From: GWE2-40-63 sp041664345
GTDB taxonomy: Bacteria; Bacteroidota; Bacteroidia; Bacteroidales; SZUA-534
Direction: 5' to 3'
Length of the DNA: 64,000 nucleotides
NCBI GenBank assembly: GCA_041664345.1
Contig: JBAYKX010000005.1
Span: forward strand, 62,001-126,000
Below are positions 1-9,968 of this stretch, piece after piece; position 1 is the stretch's first letter; each line of letters begins with the position of its first letter. A program made the translations under genes and the position numbers. The notes beneath the pieces are model-generated. The model was not told the origin of the DNA. It did not search any database and worked only from the letters and a program-made list of their open reading frames with translations.

Positions 1-56
1 GGACCATTGGTTTCGGGACGATCGCCAAAAGGTAGTTTTTCAATTTTAAGTTCCAT
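1..56 (-). CDS. N-terminus of unidentified protein (cut by window edge)
   Basis: Reading the minus strand from an ATG at 56 gives an open frame beginning MELKIEKLPFGDRPETNG that runs off the window edge. Only 18 codons are visible, too few to name a family. The position 69 bp downstream of a same-strand VOC gene suggests co-transcription. It could be a false start, but there is no stop and the composition looks coding. Confidence 0.4.
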   Translation of the reverse strand, partial: MELKIEKLPFGDRPETNG

Positions 57-125
57 TGAGTATTTATTATATACAAGTTTTATCCATCCTAAAAATCAAT
101 ACAAACACTTTCATAAATGCTTTGA

Positions 126-590
126 TTATTGACCCGAAAACATTTTGTCCATCCTTTTTTGCATCTCTTCGGAACTAACATCTTCTTTATGAGTAATTAT
201 CATCCATTTGTAGCCAAAAGGATCCATAACCTGACCAACTCGGTCGCCATAAAATTCGTCCTTTAAAGGCATAATTGATGTAGCCCCAGCATCAATAGCT
301 TTCTGAAATGAAGAATCGACATCGGGTACATATAAACTAAATGTCATGGGGTTTCCACCAATGGTTTGAGGACTTTTATTCCCCCAATCCAAATTTTCGT
401 CGGCCATCATCAGCAACGAACCTTCAATCTCTATTTCGGCGTGGGCAATCTTTCCATCGGGCATCAGTAACCGCATACGTTCGGTGGCATTAAACGCTTT
501 TTTGTAAAATTCAATGGCATTGGCGCATCCTGTAATGGTAATGTAAACATTCAGCGTATGCGCTTTGGGGTAAATGTGCGATGTTTTCAT
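126..590 (-). CDS. VOC family protein (PhnB-like glyoxalase fold)
   Basis: 154 residues with the paired beta-alpha-beta-beta-beta modules of the vicinal oxygen chelate superfamily. The N-terminal stretch AIEFYKKAFNATE and the C-terminal DPFGYKWMI are typical of the PhnB/YjdN-like branch, annotated as glyoxalase/bleomycin-resistance-like. Enzymatic role is not predictable from sequence; many members are metal-dependent isomerases or binding proteins. It is cytoplasmic, with no signal peptide. It lies 40 bp downstream of the ABC exporter gene on the same strand, so it may be read through from it. Confidence 0.85.
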   Translation of the reverse strand: MKTSHIYPKAHTLNVYITITGCANAIEFYKKAFNATERMRLLMPDGKIAHAEIEIEGSLLMMADENLDWGNKSPQTIGGNPMTFSLYVPDVDSSFQKAIDAGATSIMPLKDEFYGDRVGQVMDPFGYKWMIITHKEDVSSEEMQKRMDKMFSGQ

Positions 591-630
591 ATAATAAAGT
601 TTATTGGTTACTAATTTTAATCAATTATGT

Positions 631-2403
631 TTACCCCACAAATTGCAATTCGCTCAAATTGCGGTAAATCCCTTTTCCTATTTGCATCAGCTCGCTGTGG
701 GTACCCTTTTCCACTACAGTTCCTTTGTCGAGAACCCATATTTGGTCGGCTTTACGGATGGTTGATAACCTGTGGGCAATTACTATGGACGTGCGTCCCT
801 TCATCAGTTTTTCCAAGGCATCCTGAACCAACCGTTCCGATTCCGAATCGAGCGATGAGGTGGCTTCATCGAGAATCAGTATCCGCGGGTTTTTGAGTAC
901 TGCACGGGCAATGGCAATGCGCTGTCGTTGACCGCCTGAAAGTTGAGTTCCCCGCTCTCCCACCAAGGTTTCATACTTTTCGGTAAAACGTTCAATAAAT
1001 TCAAGAGCATTGGCCTTTCTGGCCGCTTCGTAAATTTCATCTTCCGTAGCCGATGGTTTTCCGTAGGCAATGTTTTCGCGGATGGTTCCTCCAAAAAGGA
1101 AAACATCTTGTGGAACTAGCGCAATTTGGCTGCGTAACACCGTTAAAGGAATGGTCCGGCTCTCTTTTCCATCAAAAAATATTTCTCCCGAAGTGGGATT
1201 ATGCAAATGCAGGATTAATGCAGCTAGGGTTGATTTCCCCGCTCCGCTGGGTCCCACCAAAGCAATTTGTTGGTTAACGGCAATGGTCAAGTTCAAGTTG
1301 GTCAACACCTCTTGTTCATCGCGGTTGGGGTAACTGAACGAAAGATTTTTAAAGACAATTTCGCCTTTCAACAATTCGCCAGAGGTCAGGGGTTGCAAAG
1401 ACGTCAGGTTTTCCTCCTCTTCGTTGAACAGTTCAAAAAGTGCTTCGGTAGCTCCAATAAATTTCTGGATGCTGGCAAAAACTGAAGCCAGTCCGCCAAT
1501 GGTTCCCCCAACAAAAACTGAATAAATGACAAACGAAAACAAATCGCCGGCCACTAGTTCACCTTTTGCCAACAGTATAGAACCTTGCCAAATAACGGCA
1601 ACAATAGCACCAAACAATCCAAATATGATGAACGACGAAAAGGCACCCCGGTATTTTCCGCTGGTAATTCCCAATTCGGCAATTTCCAGGGTGCGCTTGC
1701 TGTAGCGCTCCATCTCGTATTCCTCGTTGGTAAACGATTTCACGCTTTGTATTCCTTGCAGGGTTTCTTCCACCACCGTATTGGAATCGGCCACCTGACT
1801 TTGTACATCTTTTGAGAATTTACGGATAAACTTCCCAAAAAACCGGGCGGCTATCATGGCCGGAGGCAATATTACCAGCATAAAAAGGGTAAGCTTAATG
1901 GAAGTAACCGCCAACAAGGCTATACCGCCTATGATAATGATGACTTGCCGGATAAGTTCCGCCAAAGTGCTGGTAAGCGTTTCCTGCAATAATGCAATAT
2001 CCGACGAAATGCGGCTGTTCAGCTCCCCCACCCGATGCTTTTCGAAAAACCGCAAGGGAAGTTTTATCAAGTGGTTGTAGGTATCGCGGCGAAGCAATGC
2101 CAAAGCCTTTTCGGTAACATTTACAAAAAGCACTACCCTAAAATAGGAAAATACCGATTGCACCAAGAGTAACCCCGCCAATATTAATGCTATGCGGTTT
2201 ATATCGTTGCTTAAAGTTCCCTGGTTTCCGGAATTGACCAAATCGCCCAAAAGCTTGGGAAATGCCAAATTTGCAAGGCTTGAACCCAATAAAAATAAAA
2301 TCCCTATAAAATATTCGGTTTTATAAGGTGCAATATATCGGTATAACTTAAATGCCTGACGGAGCCCTTGTCGGGTTATTTTCTTTTTGCGTGGTTCTTC
2401 CAT
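631..2403 (-). CDS. ABC exporter, fused permease and ATPase (MsbA/LmrA type)
   Basis: 590 residues, normal length for a half-transporter that works as a homodimer. Residues about 20-330 form the six-helix transmembrane domain. The nucleotide-binding domain follows, with Walker A GPSGAGKST near 384-392, signature LSGGQRQR near 487, Walker B ILILDEATSSLD near 505 and an H-loop in IVIAHRLST. Substrate cannot be told; the family exports lipids, peptides or drugs across the inner membrane. The start MEEPRKKKITRQ gives a positively charged cytoplasmic leader. No exporter partner gene lies next to it. Confidence 0.93.
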   Translation of the reverse strand: MEEPRKKKITRQGLRQAFKLYRYIAPYKTEYFIGILFLLGSSLANLAFPKLLGDLVNSGNQGTLSNDINRIALILAGLLLVQSVFSYFRVVLFVNVTEKALALLRRDTYNHLIKLPLRFFEKHRVGELNSRISSDIALLQETLTSTLAELIRQVIIIIGGIALLAVTSIKLTLFMLVILPPAMIAARFFGKFIRKFSKDVQSQVADSNTVVEETLQGIQSVKSFTNEEYEMERYSKRTLEIAELGITSGKYRGAFSSFIIFGLFGAIVAVIWQGSILLAKGELVAGDLFSFVIYSVFVGGTIGGLASVFASIQKFIGATEALFELFNEEEENLTSLQPLTSGELLKGEIVFKNLSFSYPNRDEQEVLTNLNLTIAVNQQIALVGPSGAGKSTLAALILHLHNPTSGEIFFDGKESRTIPLTVLRSQIALVPQDVFLFGGTIRENIAYGKPSATEDEIYEAARKANALEFIERFTEKYETLVGERGTQLSGGQRQRIAIARAVLKNPRILILDEATSSLDSESERLVQDALEKLMKGRTSIVIAHRLSTIRKADQIWVLDKGTVVEKGTHSELMQIGKGIYRNLSELQFVG

Positions 2404-2505
2404 GATGAATGATTGATTCGAATAAACCTAAACAGTTCATTTACCTAATGGTTCAATGGATTGGTGATTTAATTTCTTTTGTTTGATTGGGATAAACTGA
2501 TATAA

Positions 2506-2537
2506 AAAATGCCCAACGAATTATTACTGAGCATTTT
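2506..2537 (-). terminator. Probable Rho-independent terminator after the lipoprotein gene
   Basis: An inverted repeat, AAATGCTC and GGGCATTT on the minus strand with a loop of about 14 nt, is followed by a T run. It sits about 20 bp beyond the stop of the lipoprotein gene. The stem contains a G-U pair, so strength is moderate. Confidence 0.5.
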
Positions 2538-2557
2538 TTATTATTTTTTAAATAATT

Positions 2558-3421
2558 CTATCTGGTGGTATATTCAAAAATTGCTGTTTCTGTATAGATA
2601 CTTCCATCCAATTTCGTCCATGACACTGTTTTTTTTGTGGGAAAATTACTGGAATTATATTCATAGGTATAATTACTTATCCAATCCGCTTCATTTGGAT
2701 ATGAAACCGTGAGCTTGGTTATATTATTTCTGTTTCTATACGGCAAAAACCCTATATTATCTGAAAGTGGATTGTTTTTATCATCATAAATATAAGTATA
2801 GACTGCATATTTTGTGTCATTTAATGTCTTTAAACCTGCATCAAATGCACGCATTTCAAATTTTTTAATAACCTGTGCAAAAGAACTGTTTTTTCTGGAT
2901 TCTATCCTCCAACTTTCCCTTTTTTCAAGATTTCCATTAAGCCATGTGTACAAAGCATAAGAATCATTTATCCAAACATTATTTTGCTTATAAAAATATT
3001 GATTCTTTACGATGTGTCCATCACTGTTAAAATCGGAGACACTTTTAATATCACCTTCAATCCAAACATTGCTCTCGTCTTTATACCATTTTACTTCAGT
3101 TAGGGTATTCGTTGTCCAGGTATAGATGATTTTATTGTTTTCTAAGCCATTCCTCAAAACGAATTCCTGGCTCACTTTTCCATCTGTGAAGTAGGCAATT
3201 TGGGTTTCTATTCTTATTGCATCCATAGAACTTATGGTTTTCACCAGTCTATTTTGGCTATCATATTCAAAGGTTACAACCTCATCGGTAACATCGTCTA
3301 CAACATAGGTTATTTTTGATAATAAAGTTAAGGAATCACTATCATTTGATTTATCGCATGCAAAGGTGAATACCAATAGGCTTAAACAAAACACGACAAC
3401 TAATTTTTGAATGCTTTTCAT
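2558..3421 (-). CDS. Hypothetical lipoprotein with YD-type repeats
   Basis: 287 residues. The N-terminus has a basic start, a hydrophobic core and a lipobox FTFAC with Cys22, followed by DKSNDSDS, so it should be exported and lipidated. The body contains repeated strands of the form FEYDSQNRL, YTWTTNTL and YTYEYNSSNFP, resembling the tyrosine-rich repeats of Bacteroidota surface lipoproteins and of RHS/YD proteins. No catalytic motif is visible. It is transcribed divergently from the tricorn-like protease gene across a 248-bp gap. Function is unknown. Confidence 0.7.
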   Translation of the reverse strand: MKSIQKLVVVFCLSLLVFTFACDKSNDSDSLTLLSKITYVVDDVTDEVVTFEYDSQNRLVKTISSMDAIRIETQIAYFTDGKVSQEFVLRNGLENNKIIYTWTTNTLTEVKWYKDESNVWIEGDIKSVSDFNSDGHIVKNQYFYKQNNVWINDSYALYTWLNGNLEKRESWRIESRKNSSFAQVIKKFEMRAFDAGLKTLNDTKYAVYTYIYDDKNNPLSDNIGFLPYRNRNNITKLTVSYPNEADWISNYTYEYNSSNFPTKKTVSWTKLDGSIYTETAIFEYTTR

Positions 3422-3669
3422 AAGAGAAATTGTTTTTTTAAGTTTATTTTAATTTGGTTAAGCCACCAAATATATAGTATTATCCGTAATCCTACAAAAC
3501 CTTGAAATGATTAAAGTTCGGTAATAAATACCTGACCGCAATGACAGCCGTAAACCGATAAGCACAGTCTTAGAATATTATATGTTCCTAAAATACTTTC
3601 AAGTTTTAGGAAGTCTAATTGTATTGTACTAAATTCGGGTTTTGTTTGTCGAACCTATTCAGTTAAACC

Positions 3670-6600
3670 ATGAAAAAGTATGCCCCATTTCTATTACTCA
3701 GCTTTTTGCTGACAATTTCATTTTCCGGTATAAGTCAAAACAGTGCCGGTTGGTTGCGCTATCCGGCTTTATCGCCCGATGGAAAAACCATCCTTTTTAA
3801 TTACAAAGGTGATATTTACAAAGTACCTTCCAATGGTGGAACCGCCATTCCTATAACGATCAGCGATAATTATGAATATGATGCCGTTTGGAGTAATGAT
3901 GGAAAAAATATTGCTTTTGCATCGAATCGATATGGCAATTTCGATGTTTTTGTGATGAATGCCGAAGGCGGTAATTCCAAAAGGCTCACCTTTCATTCAG
4001 GTGATGAAAAACCTAGCAGCTTTACCATCGATAATCAAAAGGTAGTATTTGCGACATCACGTCAGGATTTGCATACCAACGTACAATTTCCATCGGCCGT
4101 TATGGCTGAATTATACAGCGTTCCAATAACCGGTGGCCGGGTTTCACAGATACTCACTACACCAGCGCACGATGCCGTTTTTAGTTCCGATGGAAAAAAA
4201 TTGTTATTCCACGACCGTAAAGGATACGAAAACGATTGGCGGAAACATCACACCTCAGCGGTTACCCGCGACATTTGGGTTTACGACTTGGATACAAAAA
4301 AATACCAACAACTTTCGCAGTTTAACGGCGAAGACCGAAACCCTATTTTTGCAACCAACAACGATGATTTTTATTACCTGACAGAAGAAAGCGGTTCATT
4401 CAACATCCATAAAAGTTCGGTAAGCAATCCAACAAAAAATACAGCCATTACCACATTGAAAAAACATCCGGTTCGTTTTCTCACAAGTTCCGATGATAAT
4501 ACACTGTGTTTTAGTTACGATGGCGATATTTTCACCCTTGTACCCGGTGGTGAGCCAATTAAAGTGGAGGTTCAGATTAATTACGATGGTAGGGAAACCT
4601 TGAACCAGATTGTACCGGTAGATAATGGATTTACTGAGGCTAGTTTGTCGTCGAACGGGAAAGAATATGCATACATTTTTAGGGGCGAAGTGTTTGTGAG
4701 CAGTGTGGAATATGGAACCACCAAACGAATTACCAATACCCCTTGGCAGGAACGCAGCGTAAGCTTTAGTCCCGATGGAAAATCGCTGGTTTATGCCGCC
4801 GAAAAAGATAACAGTTGGAATATATACACTCAAACCATTTTAAGGAAGGAGGAACCGTATTTTTATCTGTCAACTACTTTAAAGGAGGAAATCATAGTTG
4901 CTACAACAGCGGAAGAATTCCAGCCGTTATATTCCCCCGACGGAAAAGAGATTGCTTACCTTGAAAATCGCACCACCCTTAAAGTTATCAACCTAACCAG
5001 CAAACAATCGCGTACGGTTATGGCCGCCGAAAACAACTATTCATATGCCGATGGCGACCAATGGTATCAATGGTCGCCCGACAGCAAATGGATTTTGGTC
5101 CGATTTGGCCCAAAGGAAGATATTTTTCAAAGTGAGGTGGGTTTGGTGGAAGCATCCGGAAACGGACCAATTAAAAACCTGACCCTAAGTGGATACGATG
5201 ATTATGCACCCAAATGGACCATGGATGGAAAAATGATGATTTGGGGTTCAACCCGCGAAGGGACTAAGGCTGAAGCCGGATATCATACAAGTGGGGATGT
5301 ATATGGCATGTTTTTTACAAAGGAAGCATTCGATCGGTTCAATCTATCAAAAGAAGCGTTTGAATTGATAAAAGAAAAGGAAGATAAAGCCAAAAAAGAG
5401 GAAGAAAAGGAAAAAGCAGAAGCAGACAAAAAAGATAAGAAAGCTAAAAAAGATACCAGCGAAATAAAAAAAGTAGAAGACCTGAAATTTGACTGGGATA
5501 ACTTAACCGATAGAAAACAAAAACTAACCATTCATACTTCAGAAATTGCTGATTGGATTCTTTCGAAAGAGGGCGATAAACTCTATTATTTAACCAGCTT
5601 TGAAGATAAAAACAACCTTTGGGTCACCGATTTAAGAACCAAAGAAACCAAAGAATTTGCTAAAATTGATGCCCGAAATACCAGCATGGAACTTTCTGTG
5701 GATGGTAAATTTATCTTTGTTTTAGCTGATGGTAAACCAATGAAAGTGGAAATAAAAGAAGGAAAAGTAACTCCAATAAAAGCCAATGGAGAAATGTTGT
5801 TGAAACCGGAAAGCGAGCGGGAATATATTTTTGAGCATAGCTGGCGCCAAGTTCGGGAAAAATTCTATGTGAAAGATTTGCAAGGTACCGATTGGGATTT
5901 TTATCATACTGCTTATAAAAAATTCCTTCCATACATTAATAACAATTACGATTTTACTGAAATGTTAAGCGAAATGCTGGGCGAATTGAATGCATCACAC
6001 ACCGGAAGTGGATATCGGGCTAACACAGGAAATAGCGATGAAACGGCTTCGTTGGGTGTTTTGTATGATTATTCCTACACGGGCGATGGATTGAAAATAG
6101 CCGAAGTATTGCTAGGTGGACCCTTTACCAAGGCTACATCGAAAGTTGCTGCCGGAAATATAATTGAAAAAATTAATGGTGAGGCTGTTACTCCTTCCAT
6201 CGATTTTTACCAATTACTGAACCGCACAAAAAATAAAAATACCTTGATATCGCTCTACAATACAAGTACAAAAGAACGGTGGGAAGAAGTAGTAGTTCCT
6301 ATTTCGTTAGGTGCTGAAAATCAACTACTTTACAAATGGTGGGTAAAAACCCGTCAGGATGAGGTTGCAAGGTTATCAAATGGAAAGCTGGGCTATGTGC
6401 ACGTGCGTGGAATGAACGATGCCAGTATGAGAACTGTATATGAAGAAGCATTGGGCAAATACATTGGAGCCGAAGCCCTAATTGTAGATACCCGTTTTAA
6501 TGGTGGCGGAAACCTGCACGATGTACTCTCCGACTTCCTCAACGGCAAAAAATACATAGATGTAATACCTCACGGCCAATACATCGGCTCTGAACCATCC

Positions 6601-6930
6601 AACAAGTGGACCAAACCTTCAATAGTGGTGATGGGCGAAAGCAATTATTCCGATGCGCACCTTTTTCCGGTTGCATACAAAATAAAAGGCGTTGGAAAAA
6701 CTTTGGGAATGCCTGTTCCCGGTACCGGAACCTTTGTTTGGTGGGAAACGCAAATCGATCCAACCATTTATTTTGGTATTCCCATGGGCGGATGGAAACC
6801 GATAGGACAACCTTTTTTGGAAAACAACCAATTGGAGCCGGATATTAAAGTACGGAATGAACCGGATATTATGGGCGCTGGGCGCGATCAACAGCTTGAA
6901 GAAGCAGTAAAAGAACTGATGAAAAAGTAA
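3670..6930 (+). CDS. Tricorn-like S41 peptidase with beta-propeller domain, secreted
   Basis: 1086 residues with a signal peptide ending near GISQNSAG. Residues about 30-530 contain repeated SPDGK/SSDGK strands of PD40/TolB-type propellers. A highly charged linker of Lys, Glu and Asp follows at about 570-600, then a second propeller part, a PDZ-like segment and the S41 core. Catalytic signatures match tricorn: SH in LNASHTG at Ser776-His777, the loop RFNGGG, Ser994-Asp995 in ESNYSDAHLFP, and a late Glu in NNQLEPD. It is probably a periplasmic or membrane-associated peptidase that trims peptides. It is monocistronic, with a strong hairpin after the stop. Confidence 0.92.
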   Translation: MKKYAPFLLLSFLLTISFSGISQNSAGWLRYPALSPDGKTILFNYKGDIYKVPSNGGTAIPITISDNYEYDAVWSNDGKNIAFASNRYGNFDVFVMNAEGGNSKRLTFHSGDEKPSSFTIDNQKVVFATSRQDLHTNVQFPSAVMAELYSVPITGGRVSQILTTPAHDAVFSSDGKKLLFHDRKGYENDWRKHHTSAVTRDIWVYDLDTKKYQQLSQFNGEDRNPIFATNNDDFYYLTEESGSFNIHKSSVSNPTKNTAITTLKKHPVRFLTSSDDNTLCFSYDGDIFTLVPGGEPIKVEVQINYDGRETLNQIVPVDNGFTEASLSSNGKEYAYIFRGEVFVSSVEYGTTKRITNTPWQERSVSFSPDGKSLVYAAEKDNSWNIYTQTILRKEEPYFYLSTTLKEEIIVATTAEEFQPLYSPDGKEIAYLENRTTLKVINLTSKQSRTVMAAENNYSYADGDQWYQWSPDSKWILVRFGPKEDIFQSEVGLVEASGNGPIKNLTLSGYDDYAPKWTMDGKMMIWGSTREGTKAEAGYHTSGDVYGMFFTKEAFDRFNLSKEAFELIKEKEDKAKKEEEKEKAEADKKDKKAKKDTSEIKKVEDLKFDWDNLTDRKQKLTIHTSEIADWILSKEGDKLYYLTSFEDKNNLWVTDLRTKETKEFAKIDARNTSMELSVDGKFIFVLADGKPMKVEIKEGKVTPIKANGEMLLKPESEREYIFEHSWRQVREKFYVKDLQGTDWDFYHTAYKKFLPYINNNYDFTEMLSEMLGELNASHTGSGYRANTGNSDETASLGVLYDYSYTGDGLKIAEVLLGGPFTKATSKVAAGNIIEKINGEAVTPSIDFYQLLNRTKNKNTLISLYNTSTKERWEEVVVPISLGAENQLLYKWWVKTRQDEVARLSNGKLGYVHVRGMNDASMRTVYEEALGKYIGAEALIVDTRFNGGGNLHDVLSDFLNGKKYIDVIPHGQYIGSEPSNKWTKPSIVVMGESNYSDAHLFPVAYKIKGVGKTLGMPVPGTGTFVWWETQIDPTIYFGIPMGGWKPIGQPFLENNQLEPDIKVRNEPDIMGAGRDQQLEEAVKELMKK

Positions 6931-6980
6931 TTTAGAGTTCCATTTGCATTGTTAATTATTGCTCCACCCTATTGAGGTTT

Positions 6981-7020
6981 AAAAAAAAGAGGCTATCCCA
7001 ACCGGGAGCCTCTTTTTTTT
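6981..7020. terminator. Bidirectional Rho-independent terminator
   Basis: The hairpin GAGGCT (6989-6994) and AGCCTC (7007-7012) is flanked by eight A on the left and eight T on the right, so it works on both strands. It separates the tricorn-like gene (plus) from the converging cytochrome bd operon (minus). Confidence 0.9.
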
Positions 7021-7100
7021 AAACCTATGTGGTCAATTAATTCTGTGTATTGTATCTGAGTTCGTGATTCGGTTTGATTGGAAACAACGAACCCAAAGAA

Positions 7101-7205
7101 TCAATTAGCCAGTTTCTCAAAAATCTTTAACGCTTTACTTATTAAAACAAATGAAATTGCTATAAGTATAGGCCAGCTTAGCAGCCATAAAACTTGTGCT
7201 ATCAT
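7101..7205 (-). CDS. CydX-like small subunit of cytochrome bd oxidase (34 aa)
   Basis: A 34-codon frame starts at the ATG at 7205, 12 bp after the cydB stop, and ends with TGA at 7101. It translates as MIAQVLWLLSWP, then ILIAISFVLI, then SKALKIFEKLAN. This is one transmembrane helix with early Trp residues and a charged C-terminal tail, the architecture of CydX/CydS accessory subunits, which stabilise the hemes of bd oxidases. Its place directly after cydB matches where cydX lies in Proteobacteria. Sequence identity to CydX is not evident, so the assignment rests on size, topology and context. Confidence 0.7.
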   Translation of the reverse strand: MIAQVLWLLSWPILIAISFVLISKALKIFEKLAN

Positions 7206-7217
7206 AATTTATTTATT

Positions 7218-8390
7218 TTAGTATGAATGTGAATCTGAATTAACTTCCTCAATGTCAATTTTCTTATTGTCGATAGAGCGCCATGCGTACCAAATATACG
7301 CAAGTACAAACGGAACAGCCAACGACACATAACTCATTGCCACCAAAGTGTATTTGCTCGATGAACTATTTTCAATAGTCAATGAACTTTGCAAATCGAA
7401 AGTTGATGGATAATAAGCGGTATTATTGAAGCCAGCCAATAAAAGCAAAGAAAATACGGTAAGCACGGTACCGATACCTGAAAACCAGATTCCTTTGTTG
7501 CTGTATTTTTCAAAACCAATAATTGGCAATATAATTCCGGCCAAAACCAATAAAACGCCAACCAGAAAAAGGATAGCAACTAAAGGCATAGCCAACAAAT
7601 TATGTAAGTATTTGAAAGGTTCCATAAAAACCTCTTTTGTTGCCGGATTTACGGCAAACCCTGTTGATAAAAGAAGCCAAATTGCAAAAACAAGGAAGAA
7701 TACTACAAATGGGATTGCATTATACAACAATTGTTTTTTTGCGCGATCCATCATTTCCGAAGGGTTTAACCGGTTCATAAAATACAACAAAGCCAGCACC
7801 CGTGCCAAAAAGAAAACGGTTAACCCCAAAACTAGGTTTTGAAAATTAAATGCAGCTTCCAAACCATGGGCTAGGCCTTTCCATTCTGATATAACGGGCA
7901 TTTTGTCGCCGGTTAATAGGGTAATGTTTAATTTATTTACCGAGAAACTGGAGCCGGTAAAAAAGGTAGCCACAGCGGTACCTATTAAAACAGTACCCAA
8001 CAACCCGTTTACTAACAATAAAGCCTCATAAGTACGCTGGCCTAAAAAATTGTTTGGTTTTTTGCGGTATTCAAATGAAACAGCTTGTATCACAAAAGCA
8101 ATAAGTATGAGCATCCAAACCCAATAAGCCCCTCCAAAACTGGTTGAATAGAATAATGGGAATGAGGCAAAAAATGCTCCACCAAAAGTCACCAAAGTGG
8201 TAAAAGTAAATTCCCACTTGCGTCCGAGTAAATTTACCAGAATAGAACGTTCGTCCTCAGTTTTTCCTATAGTAGAAATAAGTGTTTGTCCACCTTGTAC
8301 AAACATTAAAAACACAAGGATTGCACCTAAAAGTGAAACTATTATCCACCAATATTGTTGCAATGCGATATATGAAAATGTTTCAAACAT
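7218..8390 (-). CDS. cydB: Cytochrome bd ubiquinol oxidase subunit II
   Basis: 390 residues, nearly all in hydrophobic helices, matching the CydB family. It forms the heterodimer with CydA in the inner membrane and supports quinol oxidation with oxygen reduction to water. Motifs such as ALLLVNGLLGTVLIGTAVATFFTG and a helix-rich C-terminus ending in AYIWYAWRSIDNKK are typical. It lies 36 bp after cydA on the same strand. The first residues MFETFSYIALQQYWW match usual CydB starts. Loss of this subunit would abolish heme assembly in the complex. Confidence 0.95.
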   Translation of the reverse strand: MFETFSYIALQQYWWIIVSLLGAILVFLMFVQGGQTLISTIGKTEDERSILVNLLGRKWEFTFTTLVTFGGAFFASFPLFYSTSFGGAYWVWMLILIAFVIQAVSFEYRKKPNNFLGQRTYEALLLVNGLLGTVLIGTAVATFFTGSSFSVNKLNITLLTGDKMPVISEWKGLAHGLEAAFNFQNLVLGLTVFFLARVLALLYFMNRLNPSEMMDRAKKQLLYNAIPFVVFFLVFAIWLLLSTGFAVNPATKEVFMEPFKYLHNLLAMPLVAILFLVGVLLVLAGIILPIIGFEKYSNKGIWFSGIGTVLTVFSLLLLAGFNNTAYYPSTFDLQSSLTIENSSSSKYTLVAMSYVSLAVPFVLAYIWYAWRSIDNKKIDIEEVNSDSHSY

Positions 8391-8426
8391 AATTCGATAA
8401 TTTTAAGGTTACTTTAAAATGATTAA

Positions 8427-9968
8427 TTAATGATCTTGAGGGCCTTTTTTGATTTGCGTAGTCATAATTTTTATTTCGGCAATAAGCAATGCCGTAAATA
8501 TGACAGCAAACAACACAAAAGTTACCTGTACCGATGAGGCACTTACCTGAGAAACGGCTGCTATGGTTGGCAAAATATCCTGGATTACCCAAGGCTGACG
8601 CCCCAATTCGGTAACAATCCAGCCCAATTCACTAGCTATATAGGCCAGTGGAATGGTCCAAAGAGCTGTGTACAAAATAACCTTTTTCTTATCAATTGTG
8701 TTTTTCAATGTCATAACCAAAACAACAATGAACAGAGCTAGAAAATGTAACCCTAAAAACACCATTATCCGGAATGAATAAAAAGTTGATTTTACACTGG
8801 GGATGAGTTCATTTACATCGCGGTTGGCATAATAGCCATAACCAAAATGCAAATAATTGGTTTGGAAAGTGGTAAGGGCAGCATTTGCAATAGAATCGTT
8901 ACCTGCTTTTTTTGCATTCCGATACTCTGCGAGTGCCATTATGGACAGCTTTCCTTTCTCGCTTCGTTCCTTGTACGACAATATATTATGTTCGGGGTTC
9001 CCATTCACCAAATCCTGTATTCCGGGAACATAAGCATTGGGATCCAAGAATGCCATATACGAAAGCATATTTGGTATTTCAATTTTAATTTTGAAATCTT
9101 GTTTATTGAGTCCGGTTTCTGATTTTTCCGATTGTAATAAACCTATAACGGCTAAGGGTGCATTTTGTTGACCTACGTAGAGGTTTTCCATAGCTGCAAA
9201 TTTCATAGGCTGATATTTTGCCACTAAACGAGCTGAGCCATCACCGGTAAGTATTATAAACACTGATGCCACCAAACCAAATACGGCAGCTACTACAATA
9301 CTCCGCTTAGCAAATACATGCTCCCGGTTTTTTATTAAAAACCAGGCACTTACGCCAATTACAAATATTGCCGACAGCACATATCCCGATGAAATGGTAT
9401 GTAAAAATTTATTGATGGCCACAGGTGAAAAAAGCACTTCCCAAAAATTGACCATTTCGTTCCGAGCGGTATCCAGATTGAATTGCATGCCTGCGGGGTA
9501 TTGCATCCACGAGTTTGCAACAAGTATCCACAGCGCTGAAAGGTTTGAGCCAAATGCAACCAACCAAGTGGAAAGCAAGTGGAATTTTTTGCTCACCTTA
9601 TTCCATCCAAAAAACATGACGGCAATAAAGGTTGATTCCAAAAAGAACGCCAAGATGCCTTCAATGGCAAGCGGAGCACCAAATATATCTCCTACAAACC
9701 ATGAATAATTTGACCAGTTTGTGCCAAATTCAAACTCAAGGATAATTCCAGTTGCTACACCAATAGCAAAGTTTATCCCGAAAAGGGTCATCCAAAACTT
9801 TGTAATCCATTTCCATTCAGGATTCCCTGTGCGCACATACAGAGTTTCCATAAACGCAACAATAAAAGAAAGCCCTAAGGTTAATGGCACAAATAGCCAA
9901 TGATAGATTGCTGTTAATGCAAACTGGGCCCGCGACCAATCAACGAGCGAAAAATCAATATGCTCCAT
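8427..9968 (-). CDS. cydA: Cytochrome bd ubiquinol oxidase subunit I
   Basis: 513 residues. The N-terminus RAQFALTAIYHWLFVPLTLG contains His23, equivalent to His19 of E. coli CydA, a heme b595 ligand. The GRQPW signature lies at about 456-460. The periplasmic Q-loop that binds quinol lies roughly between 240 and 380. CydA carries the three hemes b558, b595 and d. It is the high-affinity terminal oxidase used under low oxygen or nitrosative stress. It sits between an upstream DUF4492 gene and cydB. Confidence 0.96.
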   Translation of the reverse strand: MEHIDFSLVDWSRAQFALTAIYHWLFVPLTLGLSFIVAFMETLYVRTGNPEWKWITKFWMTLFGINFAIGVATGIILEFEFGTNWSNYSWFVGDIFGAPLAIEGILAFFLESTFIAVMFFGWNKVSKKFHLLSTWLVAFGSNLSALWILVANSWMQYPAGMQFNLDTARNEMVNFWEVLFSPVAINKFLHTISSGYVLSAIFVIGVSAWFLIKNREHVFAKRSIVVAAVFGLVASVFIILTGDGSARLVAKYQPMKFAAMENLYVGQQNAPLAVIGLLQSEKSETGLNKQDFKIKIEIPNMLSYMAFLDPNAYVPGIQDLVNGNPEHNILSYKERSEKGKLSIMALAEYRNAKKAGNDSIANAALTTFQTNYLHFGYGYYANRDVNELIPSVKSTFYSFRIMVFLGLHFLALFIVVLVMTLKNTIDKKKVILYTALWTIPLAYIASELGWIVTELGRQPWVIQDILPTIAAVSQVSASSVQVTFVLFAVIFTALLIAEIKIMTTQIKKGPQDH

